A stretch of 64,000 bases of DNA from NCBI GenBank assembly GCA_964593865.1, contig CAZQKE010000089.1:1-64000 (forward strand), written 5' to 3'. The translations under genes were made by a program, and so were the position numbers. Shown in pieces: positions 1-9,563 of the stretch. Origin of the DNA: CAZQKE01 sp964593865. GTDB lineage: Bacteria; Chloroflexota; Anaerolineae; JAAYZQ01. The notes beneath the pieces were generated by a model. The model searched no databases. It was not told the DNA's origin and saw only the letters and a list, made by a program, of their open reading frames with translations. Position 1 is the first letter of the stretch. Every line of letters starts with the position of its first letter.

Positions 1-1359
<1,359 letters not shown>

Positions 1360-1377
1360 TTTACTTACGAGTTTGCA

Positions 1378-1412
1378 CCCAAACCGAGGTTTGGGACCAG
1401 GCCGCAACCTGG
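1378..1412 (-). other. rRNA leader hairpins
   Basis: Two small inverted repeats lie just upstream of the 16S 5' end in the transcribed leader: CCCAAAC-CTCG-GTTTGGG at 1378-1395 and CCAGG-N6-CCTGG at 1397-1412. They are probably leader stems involved in folding or processing of the pre-rRNA. The partner processing strand downstream of 16S is outside the window, so an RNase III stem cannot be tested here. Confidence 0.4.
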
Positions 1413-1488
1413 ATTTGGCCCCAAAGGTGCTCGCAAGCTTTCCTATCACTCTTCAGCTGTTAAGGTCCTTCATCCTCAAGGGTGGCGG

Positions 1489-1517
1489 AGTATATCACGC
1501 TCTTTTCCCCTTGTCAA
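1489..1517 (-). promoter_or_regulatory. rRNA promoter nearest to 16S
   Basis: Reading leftward, TTGACA (1517-1512), a 17-bp spacer and TATACT (1494-1489) form a near-consensus sigma70 promoter about 130 bp upstream of the 16S gene. Confidence 0.85.
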
Positions 1518-1625
1518 ATCGGGGCCGCTCTATGGCTCGCCACCCTGCTTGGGCCTTCCTGCCAGGCTGCTATCTCCGGCCACCCTGACAAGCCCCATCG
1601 CCCTCTCCGGGCGAACCGAGGCGGG

Positions 1626-1654
1626 AGTTTACCACTACCTTTTGGTTTTGTCAA
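1626..1654 (-). promoter_or_regulatory. rRNA promoter, middle of three
   Basis: TTGACA (1654-1649), a 17-bp spacer and TAAACT (1631-1626) on the minus strand. It lies 137 bp upstream of the proximal promoter and has the same geometry. Confidence 0.8.
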
Positions 1655-1772
1655 ATCGCGAGTTGCGTGTGGCTTGGAGATAAAACAACCAGCAGATCAA
1701 TCCTTCAACCTGCTGGCCATCGGCCTGACATCGTCCCAGGCCCACATCCCATTAAGGTCCAATTGCGCTGCT

Positions 1773-1801
1773 ATTATACCAAAAGACTATCCCCTTGTCA
1801 A
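1773..1801 (-). promoter_or_regulatory. rRNA promoter, distal, fully consensus
   Basis: TTGACA (1801-1796), a 17-bp spacer and TATAAT (1778-1773) on the minus strand: perfect -35 and -10 hexamers at ideal spacing. It begins only 35 bp downstream of the stop codon of the Nudix-GNAT gene. I see no terminator in between, so read-through from that gene into the rRNA leader is possible. Confidence 0.88.
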
Positions 1802-1836
1802 GCCCCTAATTTGCCGATTCTCAAAATTTTTCCGGG

Positions 1837-2775
1837 TCAGGCCAGGTCGTAGGCCAAAAAAAGGGCCGTGACCGGACCGGACTGACCGGGTGGATAAAAA
1901 GCGTCTAGGAAGCCGCTGACACGAAACCCGATTTTGAGATAGACCAAAAGCACAGGGTTGGTCACGGGGGCCACGGCCAATAAGGTGCGGGCTTGCTGCC
2001 GACGGGCTTGGGCAATGGCCCGGTTGATCAGGCAGGTTGCGATCCCCCAGCGCCGATAGTCGGGCCGGACAAAAACCTGATCTACATTGGCCGCCCAATC
2101 CCAGGGGCGGCGGCTGACCGAGGCGATGCCGACCAACTGTGTCCCATCCCAGGCCAGTAACAACTCCCGATCCGGATCATCTAGATAGGCAGCACATTGT
2201 TCTCCCAGGTCCGGGTAGCGGCGGCTCAGGTCCACGACCGCTGCCCGATCTCGGGCTTCGGCCCGTCGATAGATTACGGCTCGCGCCCGCCGCCAGTCGC
2301 GCAGGGCCTGCAAATGGGTACGAAATGCGATCTGGTCGTCGGCGGGCAAATCCTCCGGGGCAAAGGCACGGACTTCCTGAGCGTCATCTCCGGCCCGCAG
2401 TTCTCCACCCACGGTGTGGGCAGCATAGAGGATCAACACACCGGTTGGGGGTTCGTGACCAAAGGTGTAAACCCCCAACATGCCGTCCAACTCTACCTCC
2501 AGGCCGGTTTCCTCCCGCACCTCGCGTACGGCGGCTTCCTCGGCCCGTTCGTCGGCCTCGACATAGCCCGCAGGCAGACACCATAACCCTCTCTTCGGCT
2601 CCACCCCTCGCCGTACCAGGACGACGCGCCTCTCTACTTCAACAAGAACGCCGGCTCCCACCACAGGGTTGAAGTAGAAGACAAAGCCGCACGCCGGACA
2701 GGTTGGTCTCTGTCTTTCCCCATCCCTGCGCCAGACCAATTCGGTGGCACATTTGGGGCAGTATTTGACATCCAT
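1837..2775 (-). CDS. Nudix hydrolase-GNAT acetyltransferase fusion
   Basis: The 312-aa protein opens with a zinc ribbon (Cys6, Cys9, Cys26, Cys29), as in NadC/NudC-like and ADP-ribose-type Nudix proteins. A Nudix fold follows with a complete Nudix box at residues 70-92 (G..E..REVREETGL), the Mg2+-binding pyrophosphohydrolase signature. From about residue 168 the chain continues into a GNAT-type N-acetyltransferase module (the DQVFVRPDYRRWGIAT acetyl-CoA loop, R/Q-x-x-G-x-A/G type). The predicted chemistry is nucleoside-diphosphate-X hydrolysis plus acyl transfer; substrates cannot be assigned. The start is the ATG just after the stop of the upstream 73-aa gene. The linked domains are seen directly; whether they act in one pathway is inference. 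Confidence 0.88.
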   Translation of the reverse strand: MDVKYCPKCATELVWRRDGERQRPTCPACGFVFYFNPVVGAGVLVEVERRVVLVRRGVEPKRGLWCLPAGYVEADERAEEAAVREVREETGLEVELDGMLGVYTFGHEPPTGVLILYAAHTVGGELRAGDDAQEVRAFAPEDLPADDQIAFRTHLQALRDWRRARAVIYRRAEARDRAAVVDLSRRYPDLGEQCAAYLDDPDRELLLAWDGTQLVGIASVSRRPWDWAANVDQVFVRPDYRRWGIATCLINRAIAQARRQQARTLLAVAPVTNPVLLVYLKIGFRVSGFLDAFYPPGQSGPVTALFLAYDLA

Positions 2776-2795
2776 GCGGGCCGCTTCACCATCGT

Positions 2796-3017
2796 TTAGC
2801 TCAAGGCGAAGGCCAAGATGATCAACAGGACGAACAAAGCAACGGCGGTGATGGCGATCCGTTTCAGGTCTTCAATGACATAGTGGTACTCGGTGGCAAA
2901 GTCCACTTCTTTGGGTTGCTGTGTAACGGTGTGGATGGGTTGGGTCGGACGGGCTACACGCACCGGTTGCACAGGTTTTGCAGTGCGCCGTCGGGCGCGA
3001 CGGGATTTCTTGGCCAT
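2796..3017 (-). CDS. Small basic single-pass membrane protein
   Basis: This 73-aa protein has a strongly basic N-terminus (KKSRRARRRT), a proline/glutamine-rich linker and one C-terminal transmembrane helix (about residues 52-72, ITAVALFVLLIILAFAL). A good Shine-Dalgarno (GAGGAG, 8 nt before the ATG) supports the start. It sits between the ABC permease gene and the Nudix-GNAT gene on the same strand. The function is unknown. The topology suggests a cytoplasmic cationic tail that could bind nucleic acid or an acidic partner at the membrane, which is inference. Confidence 0.75.
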   Translation of the reverse strand: MAKKSRRARRRTAKPVQPVRVARPTQPIHTVTQQPKEVDFATEYHYVIEDLKRIAITAVALFVLLIILAFALS

Positions 3018-3031
3018 AATTCAATCTCCTC

Positions 3032-4150
3032 TCAGGTTTTGACGATACGAATGCGATAGCGTAACAGCACTTCGCTGCTGATAAGACAAAAGAGGATGAT
3101 CCCCTGGATCAGCTTGGGGATGCCGGAAGGTTGGATCTCGCGCCCGGCCAGGAGAAGGGAACCGAACAGGATGGAGACCGGCACGACGACCAGAGGGTTC
3201 AGTTTGGAAAGCCAGGCGACGATGATGCCGGTAAAGCCGTAGCCGGGTGAGATGGCCGCCTGCAAGCGATGAACCACGCCCGAAATTTCGGACATGCCGG
3301 CCAGCCCGGCCAGCCCGCCGGAGACCATCATCACCAGCACGGTGTTGCGCACGATGTTGATACCGGCATAGCGAGCAGCTTGGGGGTTATCACCGGTCAG
3401 CTCAATCTCAAACCCCCATTTGCTGCGATACAGGACCCACCAAAGCACCACGGCGGCGACGATGCCGATCAGAAGGCCCAGGTGGGTGGTCAGGCCGCGA
3501 AAGGCCGGGACCCGGTCGGCGAAATCGGAAAGGCGAGGCATCCAGGCCGATTTGGGGAACATGGGACTCATCTGAAAGCCCCCCTCCGACCAGACGGCAT
3601 AGATGAAAAAGTTGATCAGAGAAAGGGCAATGTAGTTCATCATCAGGGTTGTCACCACCTCGTTGACGTTGAGCTTGGCCTTGAGGATGCCTGGTATAAA
3701 ACCCCACAAGGCCCCGGCGGCGATCCCGGCGACGGCCATGGCCGTCAGCATGATGGGCGCGGGCGTCTCCGGCGGCAGGAGGGGCGTCAGGACGACGGCG
3801 CTGGCGGCAAAGGCCCCGACGAAGAGTTGCCCTTCCGCACCGATGTTCCACAGCTTCATGCGGAAGGCGATGGTGCAGGCCAGGCTTGTCAGGATGATGG
3901 GCGTGGCTTTGACCAACGTATCGGAAAAGACACCGATGCTGCCAAAGGATGCCTGGGCGATGTGGGCGTAAGCCCGCAAGGGATTGCCGCCGACAACGGC
4001 CAATACGATCCCGCCCAAAAACAGGGCGACCACAATGGCCCCCACCGAGATCAAGGGAGGCATCCAGCGCGGAACTTCCTCTATGCGCGGCTCCACCCGA
4101 ATTGCGAAGGGTATTTTCCCTTTCTTTCCCATCGTTGCCGTTTCAGACAC
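3032..4150 (-). CDS. ABC transporter permease, BMP/nucleoside family (NupB/YufP-like)
   Basis: Integral membrane permease of the branched-chain/BMP superfamily (BPD_transp_2 type), with about eight to ten hydrophobic helices and the conserved cytoplasmic EAA-like segment around the sequence [12 protein letters not shown], which docks to the ATPase. It is placed directly after the double-NBD ATPase and lipoprotein genes, as in purine/pyrimidine nucleoside importers. I place the start at the GTG at 4150: it overlaps the ATPase stop codon and has a GGGGAG ribosome site 8 nt upstream. The ATG at 4132 is an alternative. Related importers usually have two permease genes; only one is present here, so the transporter may use a homodimer or a partner encoded elsewhere. 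Confidence 0.88.
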   Translation of the reverse strand: MSETATMGKKGKIPFAIRVEPRIEEVPRWMPPLISVGAIVVALFLGGIVLAVVGGNPLRAYAHIAQASFGSIGVFSDTLVKATPIILTSLACTIAFRMKLWNIGAEGQLFVGAFAASAVVLTPLLPPETPAPIMLTAMAVAGIAAGALWGFIPGILKAKLNVNEVVTTLMMNYIALSLINFFIYAVWSEGGFQMSPMFPKSAWMPRLSDFADRVPAFRGLTTHLGLLIGIVAAVVLWWVLYRSKWGFEIELTGDNPQAARYAGINIVRNTVLVMMVSGGLAGLAGMSEISGVVHRLQAAISPGYGFTGIIVAWLSKLNPLVVVPVSILFGSLLLAGREIQPSGIPKLIQGIILFCLISSEVLLRYRIRIVKT

Positions 4151-5690
4151 CGTTCTTCTCCCCGTCGTCAACTTGTCCCGTCATCATCAGCCCGATCCGC
4201 TCTCGTGTGGTCTCATCCACCTCACCGTGCACCTCGCCCACGATCCGGCCTTCGTACAGGACGGCGATGCGGTCGCTCAAGGAGATGATCTCATCCAGTT
4301 CCTCCGAGACCAAGAGGATGGCCGCCCCCCGACGGCGCAGGTCCAGCAGCAGGCGGTGGACTCCCTCAATAGCGCCCACATCCAGTCCCCGCGTGGGTTG
4401 CATGGCGATCATCAGCTTCGGTTCCGCCGAGATCTCGCGGGCCAGGATGACGCGCTGCAGGTTGCCGCCGGAAAGAAAGCGGACGGGGGTATCCACCGAC
4501 GGCGCGCTGATGTCATAGGCTTCTTTCAGCTCCTGGGCACGGCGGCGGGCGGTGGGGTAGTGGACGGCCCAGCCGTGGGCAATGGGCGGCCGGCGGTACG
4601 ATTTGAGGATCAGGTTGTGGGTGATGCTCAGATTGGGGGCCGAACCGACCTCCTTGCGGTCCTCCGGTACGTGGGCCACCCCCTGCTCGATGGCGGTGCG
4701 GGCCGAGCGGTTGCTGACCTCCCGGCCGTTGACCAGGACGCGCCCGGCGGTGCAGGGGCGCAGGCCGGTGATCACTTCGGCCAGCTCCCGCTGACCGTTG
4801 CCCGCCACCCCGGCGATGCCCAAAATCTCCCCGGCGCGGATTTGGAAGGAGACATTGCGCAGGGCGGGCAATCCTTTGTCGTTTTCGGCGGAGACGCCCT
4901 CCACCGAAAGGACGATCTCCCCCGGCTCCTGCTCCTCCCGCTCAATGTGGAAGAGAACCGGTCGGCCCACCATGAGCCGGGCCAGGTCGGCGGGGGTCGT
5001 TTCGGCGGGGCGCAGGCCGGCTGCCGTGACCCGCCCCTTGCGCAGGACGGTGATCCGGTCGGCGATTTCCATCACCTCGCCCAGTTTGTGGGAGATAAAG
5101 ACCATAGATTTGCCTTCGGCGATCATGCTGCGCAGGATGGCAAACAGGTCTTCGATCTCCTGGGGGGCCAGGACCGCCGTGGGTTCATCCAGGATCAAAA
5201 TATCCGCACCGCGATAGAGCATTTTGAGGATCTCGACGCGCTGCTGCTCGCCCACAGAAAGCTGCCAGATCTTGGCCCTGGGGTCCACATAGAGGCCGAA
5301 ACTCTCGGCCAGCTCGGCGATGCGCCGCTCGTAGCGGGACAGGTTCATCACAAAGCGCGGCTCATCAAGGCCCAGCAGGACGTTTTCTGTGACGGATTGG
5401 GAAGGGACCAGCATGAAATGTTGGTGGACCATGCCGATCCCGCGCTCGATGGCGTCGCGGGGGGAGCGAAAGGCGACCGGTTGGCCGTGGACGCGGATGA
5501 TGCCCTCTTCGGGCCGGTAGAGACCGGCCAGGACGTTCATCAGCGTGCTCTTGCCCGCGCCGTTTTCGCCCAGCAGGGCGTGAATCTCGCCGCTGCGCAG
5601 CGTAAAGTCCACCCGGTCGTTGGCCAACACGCCGGGAAAACGTTTGGTGATCCCCCGCATTTCTACGGCAAAATCCTGGGGATTAGACAT
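4143..5690 (-). CDS. ABC transporter ATP-binding protein, double NBD (NupA-like)
   Basis: About 515 aa with two fused nucleotide-binding domains. The first has a canonical Walker A (GENGAGKST, near residue 41), the signature LSVGEQQR and Walker B LILDEPT. The second has the degenerate Walker [10 protein letters not shown] and signature LSGGNLQR typical of sugar/nucleoside (RbsA/NupA) ATPases. It powers import of the ligand captured by the BMP lipoprotein. Start at the ATG at 5690, which has a GGGGAG ribosome site; a longer reading frame to 5714 lacks one. The 3' end overlaps the permease start, so the two are translationally coupled. A strong hairpin terminator separates it from the upstream lipoprotein gene. 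Confidence 0.93.
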   Translation of the reverse strand: MSNPQDFAVEMRGITKRFPGVLANDRVDFTLRSGEIHALLGENGAGKSTLMNVLAGLYRPEEGIIRVHGQPVAFRSPRDAIERGIGMVHQHFMLVPSQSVTENVLLGLDEPRFVMNLSRYERRIAELAESFGLYVDPRAKIWQLSVGEQQRVEILKMLYRGADILILDEPTAVLAPQEIEDLFAILRSMIAEGKSMVFISHKLGEVMEIADRITVLRKGRVTAAGLRPAETTPADLARLMVGRPVLFHIEREEQEPGEIVLSVEGVSAENDKGLPALRNVSFQIRAGEILGIAGVAGNGQRELAEVITGLRPCTAGRVLVNGREVSNRSARTAIEQGVAHVPEDRKEVGSAPNLSITHNLILKSYRRPPIAHGWAVHYPTARRRAQELKEAYDISAPSVDTPVRFLSGGNLQRVILAREISAEPKLMIAMQPTRGLDVGAIEGVHRLLLDLRRRGAAILLVSEELDEIISLSDRIAVLYEGRIVGEVHGEVDETTRERIGLMMTGQVDDGEKNGV

Positions 5691-5791
5691 AAGACTCTCC
5701 CCGTGCGAGATCATCCAGGAAAGCTTGGAATTTGTCTATATCCTGCCAATGTCTATCGTGCATCGGCAACCCACTGCCCAGGGACAACAAA

Positions 5792-5822
5792 GGGCCGGGG
5801 AGACAAGCATCCCCCCGGCCCC
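5792..5822 (-). terminator. Intercistronic terminator between BMP lipoprotein and ATPase genes
   Basis: On the minus strand GGGCCGGGG and CCCCGGCCC arms close a short loop and run into TTTGTT. It lies directly after the lipoprotein stop codon, so most transcripts should end there with partial read-through. That would give more binding protein than ATPase and permease. Confidence 0.75.
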
Positions 5823-5830
5823 TTCTCCCC

Positions 5831-7042
5831 TCAGTCTGACAACTCCGGCAGCTCGGCGGTGATGCCTTCGGCCCACCAGTACATGCAGTACTTGCATTCC
5901 AGACCGGGTGCACCGGGCGGGAACTGGTCTAGGTCGCTTTGCTCCATCTTTTCGCCTGCCGGGACGACAATGTTGCCCTGGTTGTCCTTGATCGGCCCGG
6001 CAAAGACGTCAAAGCGGGTGAATTCTCCGGCCAGCATCTTGGCCAGCGTGTCCTTTACCAACTGCACATCCTCGGCAGGGAGGTCGGCGATGCCGGGCGG
6101 CGGCGTCTCCCCTTCCATAAAGCCAAAGAGTCCCAACGCGCCGCTATCGGCGTCAAAGTAGTGCCAGCCCACCTCATAGGTCCCGTCGCGGACACCCTCG
6201 GCAATCTGGACATAGACCGGCCCCCAGTTCCAGTAGGGCGCGGTCAGGCAGGCATCCACCTTGCAGGAACCGTACCAGTCGTAGGTCACGCCCCACTTGC
6301 CCTTCTCCTGGGCCACGTCGGCCACGGCGGGCGTATCGGCCCCGGTAAAGACGACTTGGGCACCGGCGTCAAAGAGGGAGGCGGCAGCTTCCTTCTCCAC
6401 AACCGGATCGTGCCAGGTGTGGATCCAGCGGACGTCCATCGTGCATTCAGGGCAGGTCTTTTTCATCCCCAGGGCGATGGCATTGCCCAAGCGGATCTCC
6501 TCCGGGATGGGGAAGGTGGCCATGTAGCCCAGTTTGGGGTTGCCGTCCACCTTGGCCCGCGAACCGGCCAGCATCCCGGCCAGGTACTTCATGTCTTCCA
6601 TGGCCCCGAACAGGTTGCCAAAGTTCTTCTGGTTGGACTTGTAACCGCTGATGTGGATGTAGGTGATGTCGGGGAATTCCTCGGCGACCGTCTCCATGGC
6701 ATCCATGTAGCCGAAAGAGGTGCCGAAGATTAGGTCAAACCCTTTGCGGGAGAGGCTGCGAAAGACCTGTTCCGAATCCGCGCCTTCGGGCACGTTCTCG
6801 ATGTAGGCCACGTGGACATTGTCCATGTGCTCACCCACATACTCCAAGCCTTCATAGTGAGCCTGGCTCCAGCCGCCGTCGTCGTGGGGGCCGATGAGGA
6901 CCATCGCCACGTTGAACTTGCCCTTCTCAATGGCCGGAATCTCGAACCCGCCGACCACTTCGGGCTTTTCCTCGCCGCAAGCACTCAGTGCCAGGGAGAG
7001 GAGCAACACGATCACAACCGCCCATGTTCCTTTTCTGGTCAT
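5831..7042 (-). CDS. BMP family nucleoside-binding lipoprotein
   Basis: 403-aa solute-binding protein of the Med/BMP (PnrA-like) family. A signal peptide with lipobox LALSAC-G places the lipid-modified cysteine at about residue 21. The body carries family landmarks such as the early GPHDDGGWSQAHYEGL segment and the later FTGADTPA region. It should bind purine or pyrimidine nucleosides outside the membrane and deliver them to the permease encoded downstream. The start ATG has a strong GAGGAGG site. It is the first gene of its operon, with a recognisable promoter about 80 bp upstream, and is followed by a terminator. Confidence 0.92.
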   Translation of the reverse strand: MTRKGTWAVVIVLLLSLALSACGEEKPEVVGGFEIPAIEKGKFNVAMVLIGPHDDGGWSQAHYEGLEYVGEHMDNVHVAYIENVPEGADSEQVFRSLSRKGFDLIFGTSFGYMDAMETVAEEFPDITYIHISGYKSNQKNFGNLFGAMEDMKYLAGMLAGSRAKVDGNPKLGYMATFPIPEEIRLGNAIALGMKKTCPECTMDVRWIHTWHDPVVEKEAAASLFDAGAQVVFTGADTPAVADVAQEKGKWGVTYDWYGSCKVDACLTAPYWNWGPVYVQIAEGVRDGTYEVGWHYFDADSGALGLFGFMEGETPPPGIADLPAEDVQLVKDTLAKMLAGEFTRFDVFAGPIKDNQGNIVVPAGEKMEQSDLDQFPPGAPGLECKYCMYWWAEGITAELPELSD

Positions 7043-7121
7043 TTCATCCCTCCTCTATTTTATTGTGACGGATTGAACACCGCGCCACAACGGTTCGCCG
7101 TCGTCCGTCCGGCGCGGGTCA

Positions 7122-7150
7122 ATTATACCCCAAAATCTGATGGGCGGCAA
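7122..7150 (-). promoter_or_regulatory. Promoter of the BMP transporter operon
   Basis: TTGCCG (7150-7145), a 17-bp spacer and TATAAT (7127-7122) on the minus strand, 80 bp before the lipoprotein ATG. Confidence 0.8.
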
Positions 7151-7615
7151 GTAAACGAAAGGTGGGAGCGCAAGCCCAAGCCGCAAGCAGGATTGAACCG
7201 GTCGCCGGAAAAGCGGATGGCGGGAGGTCGGCAAGCCGACCGTACGGGGATTCTGGGTAACCGCTTGCCTCTGTCGGCCCAAATGGCCAGGGGCGTGGTG
7301 CGTGGAGAGGAAACGGTCTGACCGGCGGCCGGGAGATTCTACCGCGAGAGCACGCCTTTGCTGCCGAAAGGACAAACCGGTGATTGTGGTTACCGTTGCC
7401 AACCTGCCCGTACCGGTGTTGATCTACGCCGGTCGGTTCTCCTCCGTGGCGGCCAACCCTGGGCGGGAACCGGGAAGTTTATCGTGCTTTGTGCATCATC
7501 CGTGCCCTGTTTCCCGGAGACCGTTGCGCTTCGTCGGGGATGCGGATCCGACCGGTAGGTCTTTCTGGGCCGGTTGATGCTTTCCCGGCTGTCCCGTTGC
7601 AATGTGGCTCTGTAC
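7151..7615. other. Intergenic stretch with no recognised gene
   Basis: This 465-bp gap separates the end of the CBS-ACT operon from the BMP promoter. Open frames here lack ribosome sites and look like compositional noise. I see only a short perfect inverted repeat (GTCGGCAAGCCGAC). No tRNA or known structured-RNA motif was recognised, and no clear terminator for the CBS gene. Confidence 0.5.
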
Positions 7616-8311
7616 TTATCCTTCTATGATCCGGTGGTAGGGGATGAATCCTTTGCTCCCCCAGCCTCGGCCTTCGCGGGCATCTAGGATTTCCACATTA
7701 ATTTCGGCCAAGCCGTCTACCAGCGATTGCCGGTCCACGTCCTCTACTTTGACGGTGACGAGCTGTTTGTCGGGTTCTTGGGCCGGTAGGGTGGTCAAGC
7801 GGATGATGTTGCCTCCTAGTTCGGCAATGCGACCTGTCAACCGCGCCAATTCCCCTCTGACATCGCGGACGACCAGAGTCAAGCGCACGCCGGTTGAGCG
7901 CGCGCCCAGTTGCTCGACAAAGATGTTGAACAGATCGGTCTCGGTGATGATGCCTACCAACCGATCTTGGCGCACCACCGGCAGGCAGCCGATTTTGTGC
8001 TCGGCCATGACCAGGGCCGCCTCCTCCAGGGGGCAGTCTTCTTCAACGACGATGACTTTTCTGGTCATGGCGTCACGGACCTGCATTTTAGCCAGCAGAA
8101 AATTGATTTCCCAGACGCTCAAAGAGGTAGCCGGAGAAGGGGACGCTTGTAGTAAGTCGGTTTGGGTGACGATGCCTACCAATCGGTCCTTCTTTTTGAC
8201 GACCGGTAGATGGCGCAATCGGTTCTTGCGCATCAAACGGATGGCTTCTTCGACAGAAGTTTTGGGTGAGACGACGATAGGATCTTTGGTCATCCAATCC
8301 CGCACGAACAT
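7616..8311 (-). CDS. CBS-CBS-ACT domain protein
   Basis: 231-aa cytoplasmic regulatory protein. Two CBS motifs (about residues 7-60 and 78-133, each with GI(V/I)T.TDL near its end) form a Bateman module that commonly binds AMP, ATP or SAM. Residues 140-215 form an ACT-like domain, typical of amino-acid or small-ligand sensing. There is no catalytic domain, so it resembles AcuB-type stand-alone sensors. It is the last gene of a six-gene operon that includes pyrimidine salvage, which makes a nucleotide or amino-acid energy sensor plausible (inference). The GAGGAGGAG site 7 nt before the ATG fixes the start. Confidence 0.9.
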   Translation of the reverse strand: MFVRDWMTKDPIVVSPKTSVEEAIRLMRKNRLRHLPVVKKKDRLVGIVTQTDLLQASPSPATSLSVWEINFLLAKMQVRDAMTRKVIVVEEDCPLEEAALVMAEHKIGCLPVVRQDRLVGIITETDLFNIFVEQLGARSTGVRLTLVVRDVRGELARLTGRIAELGGNIIRLTTLPAQEPDKQLVTVKVEDVDRQSLVDGLAEINVEILDAREGRGWGSKGFIPYHRIIEG

Positions 8312-8323
8312 CGGTTCTCCTCC

Positions 8324-8797
8324 TCATCTTGCCCGCTCGAATTTATCCAGCTGCACACCGGCGGCTTCCAAAAAACCGACGGCGATCTCGTCGGGGTATT
8401 CGCCGCCGTAGACGACACGGACGATCCCGGCATTGATGATCATTTTGGCACAGGTCAAGCAGGGTTGATGGGTGACGTAGATGGTGCTACCCGAAACATC
8501 CACGCCGTGGAGGGCCGCTTGGATGATGGCATTCTGTTCGGCGTGGAGGGTGCGCACACAATGGCCGCCGACCATGAGGCAACCAACTTCGGTGCAGTGG
8601 GGCAAGCCGGTTGGTGCGCCGTTGTAGCCGGTGGTCAAGATTCGCTTATCGCGGACGATGACGGCCCCTACGGCGGCGCGCGGGCAGGTGCTCCGTCGCG
8701 CTACCTGGAAGGTAATCTCCATGAAATAATCGTCCCATGCCGGGCGCCGCACCGATTCCGCAACCTGCCGGTCATTCCCCCATTCCCTATCGGTCAT
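8324..8797 (-). CDS. dCMP/cytidine deaminase family (ComEB-like)
   Basis: Zinc-dependent deaminase with both signature motifs: HAEQN (His ligand and catalytic Glu) and PCLTC (two Cys ligands). The extra segment CxxxGxC before the first motif is typical of dCMP deaminase, which makes dUMP for thymidylate synthesis. The protein core begins at RPAWDDYFM. The N-terminus before that is encoded by degenerate AATGACC/GGGAATG repeats, so the true start is uncertain (8812, 8797 or later). It follows the uracil phosphoribosyltransferase gene by only a few bases, consistent with a pyrimidine role. Confidence 0.88.
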   Translation of the reverse strand: MTDREWGNDRQVAESVRRPAWDDYFMEITFQVARRSTCPRAAVGAVIVRDKRILTTGYNGAPTGLPHCTEVGCLMVGGHCVRTLHAEQNAIIQAALHGVDVSGSTIYVTHQPCLTCAKMIINAGIVRVVYGGEYPDEIAVGFLEAAGVQLDKFERAR

Positions 8798-8820
8798 TCT
8801 TCCATTCCCCATTGGTCATT
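8760..8820. repeat. Degenerate AATGACC/GGGAATG repeat at a gene junction
   Basis: Short direct repeats of the form GGGAATGG..GAATGACC occupy the upp-dCMP deaminase junction and run into the start of the deaminase coding sequence. Related strings occur at 10741-10760 and 53828-53900. Confidence 0.6.
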
Positions 8821-9490
8821 AAGGAATCCTCTCCGTCTCATCCGCCTTTGTACCGAACAGGCGATCTCCCGCATCGCCCAGACCGGGGACGATATAGCCC
8901 CTGTCGTTGAGGCAGCAGTCGGCAGCGGCGATGTAGATGTCCACGTCGGGATGGGCCTGTTGCATGGCGGCGATCCCTTCCGGTGCGGCAATGAGGCCCA
9001 CATACTTGATGCGCTGCAGGCCGTGGCGTTTGAGAATGTTGCAGGCCGCCACCGCCGAGCCGCCGGTGGCCAGCATCGGGTCCAGCAGCAGACAGAGGTC
9101 TACTTCCTCGGCGGAGGGCAGCTTGCAATAATATTCGACCGGCTGCAAGGTCTCTTCATCGCGGTAAAGGCCGATGTGCCCGATCTGGGCTTCGGGCAGC
9201 AGGTTCCAGATAGGGTCCACCATGCCCAGCCCTGCGCGCAGGACCGGGACCAGGGCCACCCGCTCGGCCAGGGCGTAGCCGGTCGCCGGGGCCAGAGGGG
9301 TCATGACCGTTTTGGTGACCAAAGCCAGGTCGGCCAGGGCTTCGTAGGCCAGGAGGGTGGTGATCTCCCAGGTCAACTCCCGGAAGCGACGCACGCCGGT
9401 ATCGGCCCCCCGCAGGACGGTCAGCTTATGGCGCACCAGCGGGTGTTTGGATTCATAGACATTTTTGGGTACCTTGTTTGCAGAGTTCAC
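8819..9490 (-). CDS. upp: Uracil phosphoribosyltransferase
   Basis: 223 aa, the usual length for Upp. It converts uracil plus PRPP to UMP in pyrimidine salvage. The PRPP-binding loop is DPMLATGGSA (residues 137-146), and the C-terminal uracil-binding segment YIVPGLGDAGDR is intact. A GTG start at 9490 is preceded by AGGGGG. It sits in an operon between an aminotransferase and a dCMP deaminase. Confidence 0.96.
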   Translation of the reverse strand: MNSANKVPKNVYESKHPLVRHKLTVLRGADTGVRRFRELTWEITTLLAYEALADLALVTKTVMTPLAPATGYALAERVALVPVLRAGLGMVDPIWNLLPEAQIGHIGLYRDEETLQPVEYYCKLPSAEEVDLCLLLDPMLATGGSAVAACNILKRHGLQRIKYVGLIAAPEGIAAMQQAHPDVDIYIAAADCCLNDRGYIVPGLGDAGDRLFGTKADETERIP

Positions 9491-9563
9491 GGATTTCCCC
9501 CTGTATCCAAGCTACCTGCGGCGATCCGTTCGGTGAATCGGGTGTTTTTGATTCTGCTGCCCG

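Noticed and set aside
3984..6161. Long plus-strand open frame of about 725 codons opposite the ABC transporter genes
   Set aside because: It is antisense to well-recognised ATPase, permease and lipoprotein genes, and reflects GC-rich codon-position bias.
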